The position numbers and the translations under genes are program-made. From positions 92,044 to 156,043 of the forward strand of contig JAOAIJ010000022.1 of assembly GCA_026414765.1 (NCBI GenBank): a stretch of 64,000 bases of DNA, in the 5' to 3' direction. The stretch is from Clostridia bacterium. GTDB lineage: Bacteria; Bacillota; Clostridia; Acetivibrionales; DSM-27016. The notes under the pieces are model-generated. The model was not told the DNA's origin and searched no databases. It worked only from the letters and a program-made list of their open reading frames with translations. Shown in pieces: positions 17,074 through 25,263 of this stretch (position 1 is its first letter; every line of letters begins with the position of its first letter).

Positions 17074-18387
17074 CTACCTTAATATTCTTCCAATCTCATC
17101 CATTACTTCTTCAAATGTATATTTATCATGAGTTCCCTGCTCTATAAAGCCTATTATGTTGTCTATTACTTCTATAGCGTAATCAATTTTTTCATTGCTC
17201 CCTTTTACATACGCACCTATATTGATCAGATCTTCCGCATCCCTGTATACAGCCATTATTTTTTTAACCTCGCCTGCAATCTTCTTATGATCGGGAGATA
17301 TGATATCCGACATAACCCTGCTTATGCTTGCCAGAACATCTATAGCAGGGTATTGATTTTTATTTGCCAGCGCTCTTGATAATACTATATGTCCGTCAAG
17401 TATACCTCTGGCTGTATCTGTTACGGGTTCTGTCAAATCATCTCCATCCACCAGGACCGTATATAGTCCGGTTATTGACCCGTTTTGAGAGTTTCCTGAA
17501 CGCTCCAGCAGCTTTGGCAGCAGTGCAAAAACTGATGGAGTATATCCTCTCGAAACAGGAGGCTCTCCAATCGCAAGTCCAATCTCCCTTTGTGCCATAG
17601 CAAAACGGGTCAGAGAGTCCATAAGAAGTAATACATCTTTTCCCTGATCTCTGAAATATTCTGCAACAGCCGTAGCTAGAAGTGCACCTTTGAGTCTGAT
17701 CAGTGCAGGCTGATCGGAAGTAGCTACTATAACAACAGAACGCTCCAAGCCTTCTTCTTTTAAATCTTTTTCTAAAAATTCTCTCACTTCTCTGCCACGT
17801 TCTCCAATTAAAGCAATTACATTTATATCTGCTTTTGTATTTCTTGCAATCATACCCAGCAAGGTACTTTTTCCAACACCGCTACCTGCAAATATACCTA
17901 TCCTCTGACCTTTCCCTACGGTCAAAAGTCCGTCTATTGTCTTAACCCCCAGTGGTAAAGGCTCAGATATCCTTTTTCTCGTAAGTGGATGAGGAGGTGT
18001 ATTATTGACAGGGTAGTAGCCCTCTGTTTCCAAGTCTCCCTTATCATCAATCGGAGAACCCAATCCATCCAGTACTCTCCCAAGCAATTTCCTGCCAACA
18101 CCTACTTTTAAAGAATCACCTGTTGCTACAACCGAGCTGCCAGGACCTATTCCACTCATGTCTCCCAGTGGCATTAATAAAACGCTGTTATCCCTGAATC
18201 CTACAACTTCTGCATTTATTACCTTCTTGCTCCTTACTGTGTGAAGCTGGCAGAGCTCACCTATATTGACTTCAGGTCCGATTGATTCAATAGTCAGACC
18301 AACAACCTTGGAAACTTTTCCTGTATACTCAATAAAATCAGACTGTTCCAGAATCTTTTTGTATTTATTGAAGTTAATACTGACCAT
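17074..18387 (-). CDS. fliI: FliI, flagellar export ATPase
   Basis: About 437 residues, homologous to F1 ATPase beta subunit. It has Walker A GSGVGKST (168-175), GERGREVREF, the Walker B region (DVLLLMDSLTRFAMAQREIG) and the export-ATPase sequence EPPVSRGYTPSVFALLPKLLE. FliI hydrolyses ATP at the cytoplasmic side of the export gate with FliH and FliJ. The start is ATG 18387 (MVSINFNKYK), with AGGAG upstream; the TTG at 18417 precedes that site and is less likely. Confidence 0.95.
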   Translation of the reverse strand: MVSINFNKYKKILEQSDFIEYTGKVSKVVGLTIESIGPEVNIGELCQLHTVRSKKVINAEVVGFRDNSVLLMPLGDMSGIGPGSSVVATGDSLKVGVGRKLLGRVLDGLGSPIDDKGDLETEGYYPVNNTPPHPLTRKRISEPLPLGVKTIDGLLTVGKGQRIGIFAGSGVGKSTLLGMIARNTKADINVIALIGERGREVREFLEKDLKEEGLERSVVIVATSDQPALIRLKGALLATAVAEYFRDQGKDVLLLMDSLTRFAMAQREIGLAIGEPPVSRGYTPSVFALLPKLLERSGNSQNGSITGLYTVLVDGDDLTEPVTDTARGILDGHIVLSRALANKNQYPAIDVLASISRVMSDIISPDHKKIAGEVKKIMAVYRDAEDLINIGAYVKGSNEKIDYAIEVIDNIIGFIEQGTHDKYTFEEVMDEIGRILR

Positions 18388-18522
18388 ACTATTTATCACT
18401 CCTGTACCTCTTAGCAAAGGGTGCTATTGCTATTTTTTCAAACACAAAATTATATAGAAAATGGAGAACATTTTTCATTTCTCCACACGTTAGTCCCGCT
18501 CTTTACTTTATTCTTCCTGTGT

Positions 18523-19293
18523 CTAATCTTCTTTCCCTACAGCCTGTCTGAAAGCCTCTTCTATCTTCTTCAGCTTGGTCTGAACACCTGCGTCTATGCT
18601 CCCAAAAGGTGTATCGATCAGACATCCGCCTTCCTTCAATGAAGCATCCTTTTTGATCTCAAGCTCACTCAATCCCCCAACCATTGACATCAGCCGATGC
18701 TTGTTTGAATCAATGTAATCGAAGTCTTCCGGAGAAACCCTAAGTATTACTCTTTCCCTGTTTGCGCATTTTTCAAAAGCCTGTTTTACCAGATATAGAA
18801 TATCTTCTTTGTTAAATGCTATTTCTGCTCCTATTACATTCCGTGCTATATCAAGTATCATCTTTACAGCCTCTGATTCAATTCCAGCAAGAACTTCCTT
18901 ATATTCTGCTTTTGCGTGCTCCTTTATAAATTCCGCTTCCTGCAGCAGATCTTCATACTGTCTTTTTGCTTCGTTTATTCCTTCCTCATAACCACGTTGT
19001 CTGGCCTCTTCCTCAACTGACAGTTTCAACTCACTTGCTTCCCTTTCAGCATCTTCAATGATTCTCATAGATTCAAACTGAGCTTCCTTCAGTATCAGCT
19101 CAGCTTTCTGCTGTGCATCATTGATTATACTTTCAATACTTGCTTCACTAAGCTCTTCTGCCGCATTCTCTTTTTCTTTTTCAAGCGGAGTTGTAGTGTT
19201 AACAGTCTGTAAGTTCTGAAAATTCATTGGATTACGAATTTGAAAAGGTATGCCTACATTAACCTGATAGTTTTTATAGACCTTATTAGACAA
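18523..19293 (-). CDS. fliH: FliH, regulator of the export ATPase
   Basis: A 256-residue protein. Its central region (about 45-130) is a long charged helix (EEARQRGYEEGINEAKRQYE) and its C-terminal domain (about 135-256) matches the V-type ATPase subunit E-like fold of FliH/YscL. It dimerises, binds FliI and tethers it to FliM/FliY. The start is a TTG at 19293 overlapping the fliG stop by 8 bp, with GGAGGAG upstream. A 135-bp gap follows before fliI. Confidence 0.88.
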   Translation of the reverse strand: MSNKVYKNYQVNVGIPFQIRNPMNFQNLQTVNTTTPLEKEKENAAEELSEASIESIINDAQQKAELILKEAQFESMRIIEDAEREASELKLSVEEEARQRGYEEGINEAKRQYEDLLQEAEFIKEHAKAEYKEVLAGIESEAVKMILDIARNVIGAEIAFNKEDILYLVKQAFEKCANRERVILRVSPEDFDYIDSNKHRLMSMVGGLSELEIKKDASLKEGGCLIDTPFGSIDAGVQTKLKKIEEAFRQAVGKED

Positions 19294-20308
19294 TTATCTC
19301 ATCTCCTCCACCCCTGGAGATTACAATTTCTCCGGCATCTTCAAGCTTACGTATAACGTTAACGATTTTCTGCTGTGCTTCCTCAACATCCTTTAGTCTG
19401 ACAGGACCAAGGAAATCCATATCCTCCTTTATCATTTCCGCTAAACGCTTAGACATATTGGAGAAAATGAGCTTCTGTACCTCCTCAGTGGAGCCTTTAA
19501 GCGCAATAGCAAGCTGGTGATTTTCCACATCCCTGAGAAATCTCTGGATTGAACGGTTGTCCAATGAAAGAATATCTTCAAATACAAACATTCTTTTCTT
19601 AATTTCTTCTGCCAGATCTGTATCTTCGATTTCCAGCGTTTCCATAATATACTTTTCTGTACCTCTGTCAACACTGTTCAGAATGTCAACTATTGCTTGC
19701 ACACCGCCAGCAGCTGTATAGTCCTCTGTAACCAGTGATGAAAGCTTCTTTTCCAAAACTCTTTCTACTTCTTTAATAACTTCAGGCGAAGTTCTGTCCA
19801 TAGTAGCAATTCTTCTTGCAACATCCGCCTGTTTATCCTGGGGTAAAGCCGATAACACTGTTGAAGCTTGCTGTGGTTTTAGGTATGCAAGTATAAGTGC
19901 TATGGTTTGCGGATGCTCATTCTGTATAAAGTTCAATAACTGTGAAGGGTCTGTTTTTCTTATGAAATCAAAAGGTCTTACCTGTAAAGAAACAGTAAGC
20001 TTGTTTATGACATCCAGAGCTTTTTGTGTTCCCAATGCTTTTTCAAGTATATCCTTTGCATAGCCTATACCGCCTTCTGCAATATATTCCTGAGCAAGAC
20101 ATATCTGATAAAATTCATCCAATACTTTTTCCTTTTCTTCGGGAGTAACTGTACGGATGTTTGCTATTTCCAATGTTAATTGTTCAATCTCTTCCTCTTT
20201 TAAATGCTTAAATATCTCCGCAGACTTTTCCGGCCCCAGGGATATCAGAAGCATTGCCGCTTTTTCCTTACCTGTACGGTCGGATTTTGCAAGAGTAGCA
20301 CGTGCCAC
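19286..20308 (-). CDS. fliG: FliG, flagellar motor switch protein
   Basis: About 340 residues. It opens VARATLAKSDRTGKEKAAML, then LISLGPEKSAEIFKHL and the middle-domain motif NEHPQTIALILAYL. The C-terminal domain (RSIQRFLRDVENHQLAIALK, EEAQQKIVNVIRKLEDAGEI) contacts MotA and converts stator motion to torque. I choose GTG 20308 as start: GGGGG lies 8 nt upstream and the homology begins there; the ATG at 20338 would add ten hydrophobic residues. It lies about 250 bp downstream of fliF. Confidence 0.95.
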   Translation of the reverse strand: MARATLAKSDRTGKEKAAMLLISLGPEKSAEIFKHLKEEEIEQLTLEIANIRTVTPEEKEKVLDEFYQICLAQEYIAEGGIGYAKDILEKALGTQKALDVINKLTVSLQVRPFDFIRKTDPSQLLNFIQNEHPQTIALILAYLKPQQASTVLSALPQDKQADVARRIATMDRTSPEVIKEVERVLEKKLSSLVTEDYTAAGGVQAIVDILNSVDRGTEKYIMETLEIEDTDLAEEIKKRMFVFEDILSLDNRSIQRFLRDVENHQLAIALKGSTEEVQKLIFSNMSKRLAEMIKEDMDFLGPVRLKDVEEAQQKIVNVIRKLEDAGEIVISRGGGDEIIV

Positions 20309-20555
20309 AAACCACACCCCCAAATATATCAGTAACAAGAAGATAATCTAACCCCTGCTGAATGTATATAATTACCATACCTGTCATGTTAATTGGTATA
20401 TAAATATTCAACCACTTTACATAAATTCAGTAGTACAAGCTTTTTGTTTTACATTTTTAGTCTACATTTTTACAGATTGTATTACCAGTATAACATTTTT
20501 CCAGCTAATCATCTAAAATAGCCTATAGCTGTTGTAACCTTTACTTTATTAGTTT

Positions 20556-22145
20556 TTAGCCATCCCATTCGTCTGATAGCCAGTTTCTCAATAAAGAAGC
20601 AACTGCTTCCGGTTTTTGTTTTACAAATTTCTCTATTTGCTTCTTAACTTCAGATCTTTCTTCTATATCAATTTCAGGTATCGGTTCCCCTGCATGTTCA
20701 GGTACAATAAACCTAGGTCCTCCTGCCGATGCAAGAGCGGGCTCCAGTGCAGGTTCTTCCTCTTTCTTCTTTCTCTTGGGAAGAGCAGCAATCATTAATC
20801 CTATAGCAAGGATAACTATCAGAGCAAATAAACCGTAAGTGTTGAATATATCTTTTATTCTGTCTGAAATCTGAGTCTGAACCTCTTCAGGAGGTGCAAT
20901 CTTGAATTTATTTATCGCTATATTGGCTACCGGTATGCTTGTAGCCCTGCTTACCATCTGCTTGATTGTTTCTATCTCTTCTGTCGTTACATCCTTTGCT
21001 TTTATTCCATACTTAACATTTACAGCAATAGAAGACTGATCGGAAACTATATCGCCAACAGAGCTTTCCAGTTCAGTCAGAGTTTCATTGAATTCATTAT
21101 TGACTATTTCCCTTGTTTCCTTATATGAGGAGTTATCTCCATTTGTTTCTATCTGATAAGAAGGAGAACTTCCCGTTCCCGGATTGCTTCCCACTCCTGG
21201 TGCCCCACCCGTTGCACTTCCATTTTTCAATTCTATTTTGGTTGTTTCGCTGCTTCTTACAGCCGGTCCGTCTGCTGTTGGGTTTTCAAATCTCTTTGAT
21301 TGTGTTTTTTGTTTATTGAAGTTCAATTTTGGATTTGCAACAACCGCCATATCATCAAAACTTTCAAACTGCCCTTCAAAAAGCTTTTTGACTTTCCGTT
21401 CCAGCTCGGTCGCCCATTTGAGAGTCATTTCGTACTGGTCATTCACTTTGTCTATTGAATCATCACCTGCATCACTTGTAAGCTGTTTCATGTTATTATC
21501 GACTACTGTAATGTTTTTGGGATCAAGTTTTTCTACACTCTTTGAAATCCACATGACAATAGCGTTGACCTGATCTTTATTCAGCTTTACTCTTGGTTTT
21601 ATCCAGATAGCAGCTTTTGCTTCTTCCGCTTTCTCGTCATCAAGGAGCAGTACCGATTCTTCCGGAATTGTAAGAGTAACTGTAGCATCTTCAATGTAAT
21701 CAAACATTTTAAGCTTTGCAGCCAATAATCTTTCCTGGGTATTTTTATCGAATTTTCTTTTATCACTTTCTGTAGTACTGAGTTTTATATTATTTACATA
21801 ACTCTCATTAAAAATTGCATCAATGGATTTAGGATATCCTTTTTCGACGAGTAACTGCTCTGCCTTGCTTTTTGATCTGGAATCTATAAGAATGTTATTA
21901 TTATCAGGCTTGTATTTGATATTGCCTTCACTTAATATTGCTGTAATCTCCGAAAGTTCTTTTTGGTCATTCAAACCACTGCTAAACAAAGGTACATATG
22001 TTGTCCTGGTAGCGATAAACATCCCTACTGCTACCGCAACAACCAGTATACCTGCAATTATGTACACTCTTATTTTTTGTGATTTATCAAGATTCTTCCA
22101 AAAATCCACAACCCGCTGCTGCAGTCTTGTAAGCACCTCAGGCAT
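20556..22145 (-). CDS. fliF: FliF, MS-ring protein
   Basis: About 529 residues. It has an N-terminal transmembrane helix (about 28-45), a periplasmic-side YscJ/FliF domain beginning TTYVPLFSGL-like (TRTTYVPLFSSGLNDQKEL), a Gly/Ser/Thr-rich disordered segment (about 320-350), and a C-terminal transmembrane helix near 440-460. The tail (EERSEVKKQIEKFVKQKPEAV...LRNWLSDEWDG) binds FliG. The start is ATG 22145 (MPEVLTRL), with GGGTGG 8 nt upstream; the track-style GTG at 22157 overlaps that site. Confidence 0.95.
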   Translation of the reverse strand: MPEVLTRLQQRVVDFWKNLDKSQKIRVYIIAGILVVAVAVGMFIATRTTYVPLFSSGLNDQKELSEITAILSEGNIKYKPDNNNILIDSRSKSKAEQLLVEKGYPKSIDAIFNESYVNNIKLSTTESDKRKFDKNTQERLLAAKLKMFDYIEDATVTLTIPEESVLLLDDEKAEEAKAAIWIKPRVKLNKDQVNAIVMWISKSVEKLDPKNITVVDNNMKQLTSDAGDDSIDKVNDQYEMTLKWATELERKVKKLFEGQFESFDDMAVVANPKLNFNKQKTQSKRFENPTADGPAVRSSETTKIELKNGSATGGAPGVGSNPGTGSSPSYQIETNGDNSSYKETREIVNNEFNETLTELESSVGDIVSDQSSIAVNVKYGIKAKDVTTEEIETIKQMVSRATSIPVANIAINKFKIAPPEEVQTQISDRIKDIFNTYGLFALIVILAIGLMIAALPKRKKKEEEPALEPALASAGGPRFIVPEHAGEPIPEIDIEERSEVKKQIEKFVKQKPEAVASLLRNWLSDEWDG

Positions 22146-22209
22146 TAATTTCACCACCCTGTTTGAAGGTTATTTATCATTAGTATAGTTATCCCGGACA
22201 TAATCAGCT

Positions 22210-22515
22210 CTAAATCTGTATTCTCATTATTTCGTTGTATGCATCAAGTATTTTATTCCGTATTTGCATAGTAAATTGTAATGCTACGTCAGCTTTTTCT
22301 CCGGCAATCAAAACTTCATGAATATTATCAGTTCTTCCCGAAGCAAAATCATTTGTCAACTTTTCCGCTCCCAATTGCATATCACTCACTTTATCGAGAG
22401 CATTCTTCAGATAATCTCCAAAGTTTACTTTACTGCTATCATCTTCCGCTATACTATTTAGTCCTGAACTTGAAGGAGTAAATAAATTTATCCCACCTAT
22501 TTTATTTATAGCCAT
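22210..22515 (-). CDS. fliE: FliE, MS ring-rod junction protein
   Basis: A 101-residue protein with the FliE signature: a polar N-terminus, NFGDYLKNALDKVSDMQLGA (about 31-50), and the conserved end EVLIAGEKADVALQFTMQIR followed by NKILDAYNEIMRIQI. It joins the rod to the FliF ring and is the first export substrate. It lies 16 bp after flgC and 52 bp before fliF, as in Bacillus. Confidence 0.95.
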   Translation of the reverse strand: MAINKIGGINLFTPSSSGLNSIAEDDSSKVNFGDYLKNALDKVSDMQLGAEKLTNDFASGRTDNIHEVLIAGEKADVALQFTMQIRNKILDAYNEIMRIQI

Positions 22516-22531
22516 ATTTTCCTCCTAAAAA

Positions 22532-22978
22532 TCAGCGTCCTATTTCCAGTGCCTTCATAGCCATGCTTTTGGTAGTATTTATTGATGTTACATTTGCCTC
22601 GTAGGCTCTTGTTGCAGATATCATGTTCACCATTTCCGTAACAATATCTATATTAGGCATTTCTACATATCCGTCTTCATTAGCATCAGGATGCCCCGGA
22701 TCATACACTTTTTTAAACGGTGTCTGATCTTCTACTATCCTTGCAACTCTTACACCCTTACCTTCGAAATAACGTTTGCTGTTTTCTGTCAGATAGTGCG
22801 AAAAGGGAGTACCTGAGGCGTTTCTCTCTTCAAATATTACTTCACGGCGCCTGTAAGGCGTACCGTTTTCAGTTCTTGTAGTATTTGCATTGGCGATGTT
22901 CTGTGATATAGTGTCCATTCTCAGTCTCTGAGCTGTAAGTGCTGAGGAACCAATATCAAGTGAAGAAAAGTAACCCAT
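22532..22978 (-). CDS. flgC: FlgC, proximal rod protein
   Basis: A 148-residue rod protein. The N-terminus (SSLDIGSSALTAQRLRMDTI then SQNIANANTTR) and C-terminus (NIDIVTEMVNMISATRAYEA) are the paired rod helices of the family. The length is normal. It starts 5 bp after the flgB stop. Confidence 0.96.
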   Translation of the reverse strand: MGYFSSLDIGSSALTAQRLRMDTISQNIANANTTRTENGTPYRRREVIFEERNASGTPFSHYLTENSKRYFEGKGVRVARIVEDQTPFKKVYDPGHPDANEDGYVEMPNIDIVTEMVNMISATRAYEANVTSINTTKSMAMKALEIGR

Positions 22979-22983
22979 TTACA

Positions 22984-23391
22984 TTATCTCCCCTCTTTAA
23001 TTACAGATTTTATTTTTCTAAAATATCCGTTCAGACTCTGAACTAAAGTGTTGTATTGAATAGTGTTTTTTGCCATAGCAGCCATTTCATTTTCTATATC
23101 AACATTGTTACCGTCCAAACGGTAGTTCGTGGAATTATTTTGCTCAATAATCCGTGGAGTAACATTATCTATTTTCGTTCCACCGATAGGAATATGTTTT
23201 TTATCTGTTATTTTTCCCTTAATGCCGCTATCCATCGCATTACTGAGAAATTCTTCAAATGCTACAATCTTTCTCTTGTATCCGGGCGTATCGACATTTG
23301 CGATATTATCAGATATAGCTTCATTCCTGAGTAATGCCGCATTTAATGCCTTTTCTCTCGTTTTTGCGCCACTGAATATTTTTTCCAGCAT
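22984..23391 (-). CDS. flgB: FlgB, proximal rod protein; first gene of the operon
   Basis: A 135-residue rod protein of normal size, with ALNAALLRNEAISDNIANVD near the N-terminus and DIENEMAAMAKNTIQYNTLV near the C-terminus. It is the promoter-proximal gene of the 23-kb flagellar operon. The ATG is preceded by GGGGG. The 475-bp region upstream is non-coding and holds a consensus 0A box. Confidence 0.95.
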   Translation of the reverse strand: MLEKIFSGAKTREKALNAALLRNEAISDNIANVDTPGYKRKIVAFEEFLSNAMDSGIKGKITDKKHIPIGGTKIDNVTPRIIEQNNSTNYRLDGNNVDIENEMAAMAKNTIQYNTLVQSLNGYFRKIKSVIKEGR

Positions 23392-23485
23392 CGGGTATAC
23401 CCCCTAAAATCTACATTTGACAGATATTTTCATTATTCAGACTATTTGCTTCTACTTCATAAACACAACTATACTTAATATATAT

Positions 23486-23492
23486 TTCGACA
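23486..23492 (-). promoter_or_regulatory. Candidate Spo0A box upstream of flgB
   Basis: TGTCGAA on the minus strand is an exact match to the Spo0A core. A 7-mer alone occurs by chance every few kilobases, so weight comes only from its place in the control region of a large motility operon in a sporulating organism. Confidence 0.3.
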
Positions 23493-23736
23493 GATTATCA
23501 TTGTTTCCTTTATACTTTAACAAATTTAATCTGTTAATTTACTCCATAAAATCTGCATTAATTCTCCTGTAGATACCGGAATACCTGTATACCGGTGATT
23601 GAATGCAAGCCTGCCCGTGTTTTGGTGTATTGACTATGCTTAATACTTTCTTATTTTCTGTTCATAAAACGCCATTATTAAAAACTATATTAACATATTT
23701 TGTCTGAAAATACAACAATATAGGGTATTATAAATA

Positions 23737-23771
23737 CTAAAACTATCAATATGTTGTATTGATAGTTTTAG
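23737..23771 (-). terminator. Hairpin downstream of trmFO
   Basis: Perfect 14-bp arms (CTAAAACTATCAAT and its complement) enclose a 7-nt loop, 95 bp after the trmFO stop. The stem is AT-rich and the following T-run is interrupted, so it would be a weak terminator isolating trmFO from the flagellar operon. Confidence 0.45.
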
Positions 23772-23866
23772 CTAAACATAAATAAATTTTAATGACGCAT
23801 TGTCTTTAAGCCTAAAAAGTGCTTTATTTCACATTTTGGGTAAGAGTTTTGTAAGCCCTCAGTACT

Positions 23867-25174
23867 CTATATCCTGTCTGCAATTTCTTTTATTATTCCA
23901 ATAGCTCTTTGCGAGATTTCAAAGTTCTTTTTCCTCTTGTCCCTGATTCTTACATCCAATCCCTGCATAATTCCGAAATTTATATTCATAGGCTGGAAAT
24001 TCTTGATACTGCTGTCAGATATGTAATTACTCAAGCCACCTGTTGCAGTCGTATTCGGGAAAATTATTTCAGCCTTGTCCAGAAACTTCATCGCCGCATT
24101 AATGCCGGCTACCAGACCTGAGGAGGTTGATTCGACATATCCTTCAACTCCTGTTATCTGTCCAGCAAAATACAACCCTTCCTTATTCTTGAACCTATAA
24201 GTAGAATCAAGAAGCTTGGGTGAGTTAATATATGTATTTCTATGCATGACCCCATATCTTACATACTCGGCATTTTCAAGCCCAGGAATCAAACTGAATA
24301 CTCTCTTTTGTTCCGGCCATTTTAAATGTGTTTGGAAGCCGACTATATTATAAAGTGTCCCCTCACTGTTATCCTGTCTAAGCTGCACTACCGCATAAGC
24401 TTCCTTGCCTGTGGATGGATCCGTCAATCCTACAGGTTTTAGCGGTCCGAACCGCAATGTGTCCTTGCCCCTCTTAGCCATACTTTCAACAGGCATACAT
24501 CCTTCAAAGACCATATTTTTTTCAAAACCCTTCACTTCTGCTTCTTCTGCATTCACCAGTTCATTCCAAAACAACTCGTATTCTTCCTTTGTCATGGAAC
24601 AATTTATATAATCCTCTGTGCCCCTTCCATACCTGGCAGCTTTATACGCTTTGTTCATATCTATGGAATCATATGTAACAATTGGTGCTGCTGCATCAAA
24701 AAAATACATGTACTCCTCTCCAGTAAGTCCGCTTATTACCCCTGACATACAGTCGGATGTCAATGGTCCTGTCGCGATTATCGTAATTGCATCCTCCGGA
24801 ATATTGCATACCTCTTCGCTAATGATAGATATATTTTCATTATTCTTTATTTGGTCCGTTACCATTTTCGAAAAGCCTTCCCTGTCTACTGCCAATGCCC
24901 CGCCAGCCGGCACCCTTGTTGCATCCGCGCACTTCATAATCAGGGAATCAAGTATCCGAAGTTCTTCTTTAAGCAGGCCTACTGCATTTTCAATCTGGTC
25001 TGATCGCAGAGAATTACTGCACACCAGTTCAGCAAAGGTCTTCAGATGATGCGCAGGAGTAAACATTTTCGGCTTCATTTCATACAATCTTACTTTTATG
25101 CCTCTCCTGGCTATTTGCCATGCAGCCTCACATCCCGCCAGCCCTGCTCCGATTACATTTATATATTCAGTCAT
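23867..25174 (-). CDS. trmFO: TrmFO, folate-dependent tRNA (m5U54) methyltransferase
   Basis: About 435 residues. It opens with the FAD-binding Rossmann motif [13 protein letters not shown] and contains the family sequence [20 protein letters not shown] and the C-terminal [20 protein letters not shown]. It makes 5-methyluridine at tRNA position 54 using methylene-THF and FADH2. The start at ATG 25174 has GAGGAG 5 nt upstream; the GTG at 25180 overlaps that site. It follows topA, its usual partner in Firmicutes. Confidence 0.95.
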   Translation of the reverse strand: MTEYINVIGAGLAGCEAAWQIARRGIKVRLYEMKPKMFTPAHHLKTFAELVCSNSLRSDQIENAVGLLKEELRILDSLIMKCADATRVPAGGALAVDREGFSKMVTDQIKNNENISIISEEVCNIPEDAITIIATGPLTSDCMSGVISGLTGEEYMYFFDAAAPIVTYDSIDMNKAYKAARYGRGTEDYINCSMTKEEYELFWNELVNAEEAEVKGFEKNMVFEGCMPVESMAKRGKDTLRFGPLKPVGLTDPSTGKEAYAVVQLRQDNSEGTLYNIVGFQTHLKWPEQKRVFSLIPGLENAEYVRYGVMHRNTYINSPKLLDSTYRFKNKEGLYFAGQITGVEGYVESTSSGLVAGINAAMKFLDKAEIIFPNTTATGGLSNYISDSSIKNFQPMNINFGIMQGLDVRIRDKRKKNFEISQRAIGIIKEIADRI

Positions 25175-25202
25175 ATTCACTCCTCTTTCGTACTAACTGT
25201 TC

Positions 25203-25226
25203 AAAAGGCGGACACACTGGTCCGCC
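25203..25226 (-). terminator. Hairpin between topA and trmFO
   Basis: Perfect GC-rich arms GGCGGAC/GTCCGCC with a 6-nt loop are followed on the transcribed strand by TTTT. It sits in the 90-bp spacer and could act as a partial terminator that lowers trmFO relative to topA, or end topA messages. Confidence 0.55.
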
Positions 25227-25263
25227 CCCACAAAAATATTAATATAAAAGGCCTTTAAACTTC

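Larger units (their letters stand above)
23392..23866. other. Control region between trmFO and the flagellar operon
   Basis: A 475-bp AT-rich region without a coding sequence. In Bacillus, xerC-hslV-hslU-codY lie between trmFO and flgB; none is here. It holds a 14-bp perfect hairpin after trmFO (23737-23771) and a perfect TGTCGAA (0A box) on the transcribed strand at 23486-23492, about 95 bp before flgB. A near match TGTCAAA lies at 23416-23422. I could not fix a sigma-A or sigma-D promoter with confidence, and no c-di-GMP riboswitch core was seen. Confidence 0.5.

Noticed and set aside
19441..19674. 77-residue minus-strand ORF inside fliG
   Set aside because: It is an alternative frame of a strongly conserved gene, without a ribosome binding site.
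23392..23866. c-di-GMP riboswitch before flgB
   Set aside because: Known in some clostridia at this position, but the GCACAGGGCAAA and related core elements are absent here.
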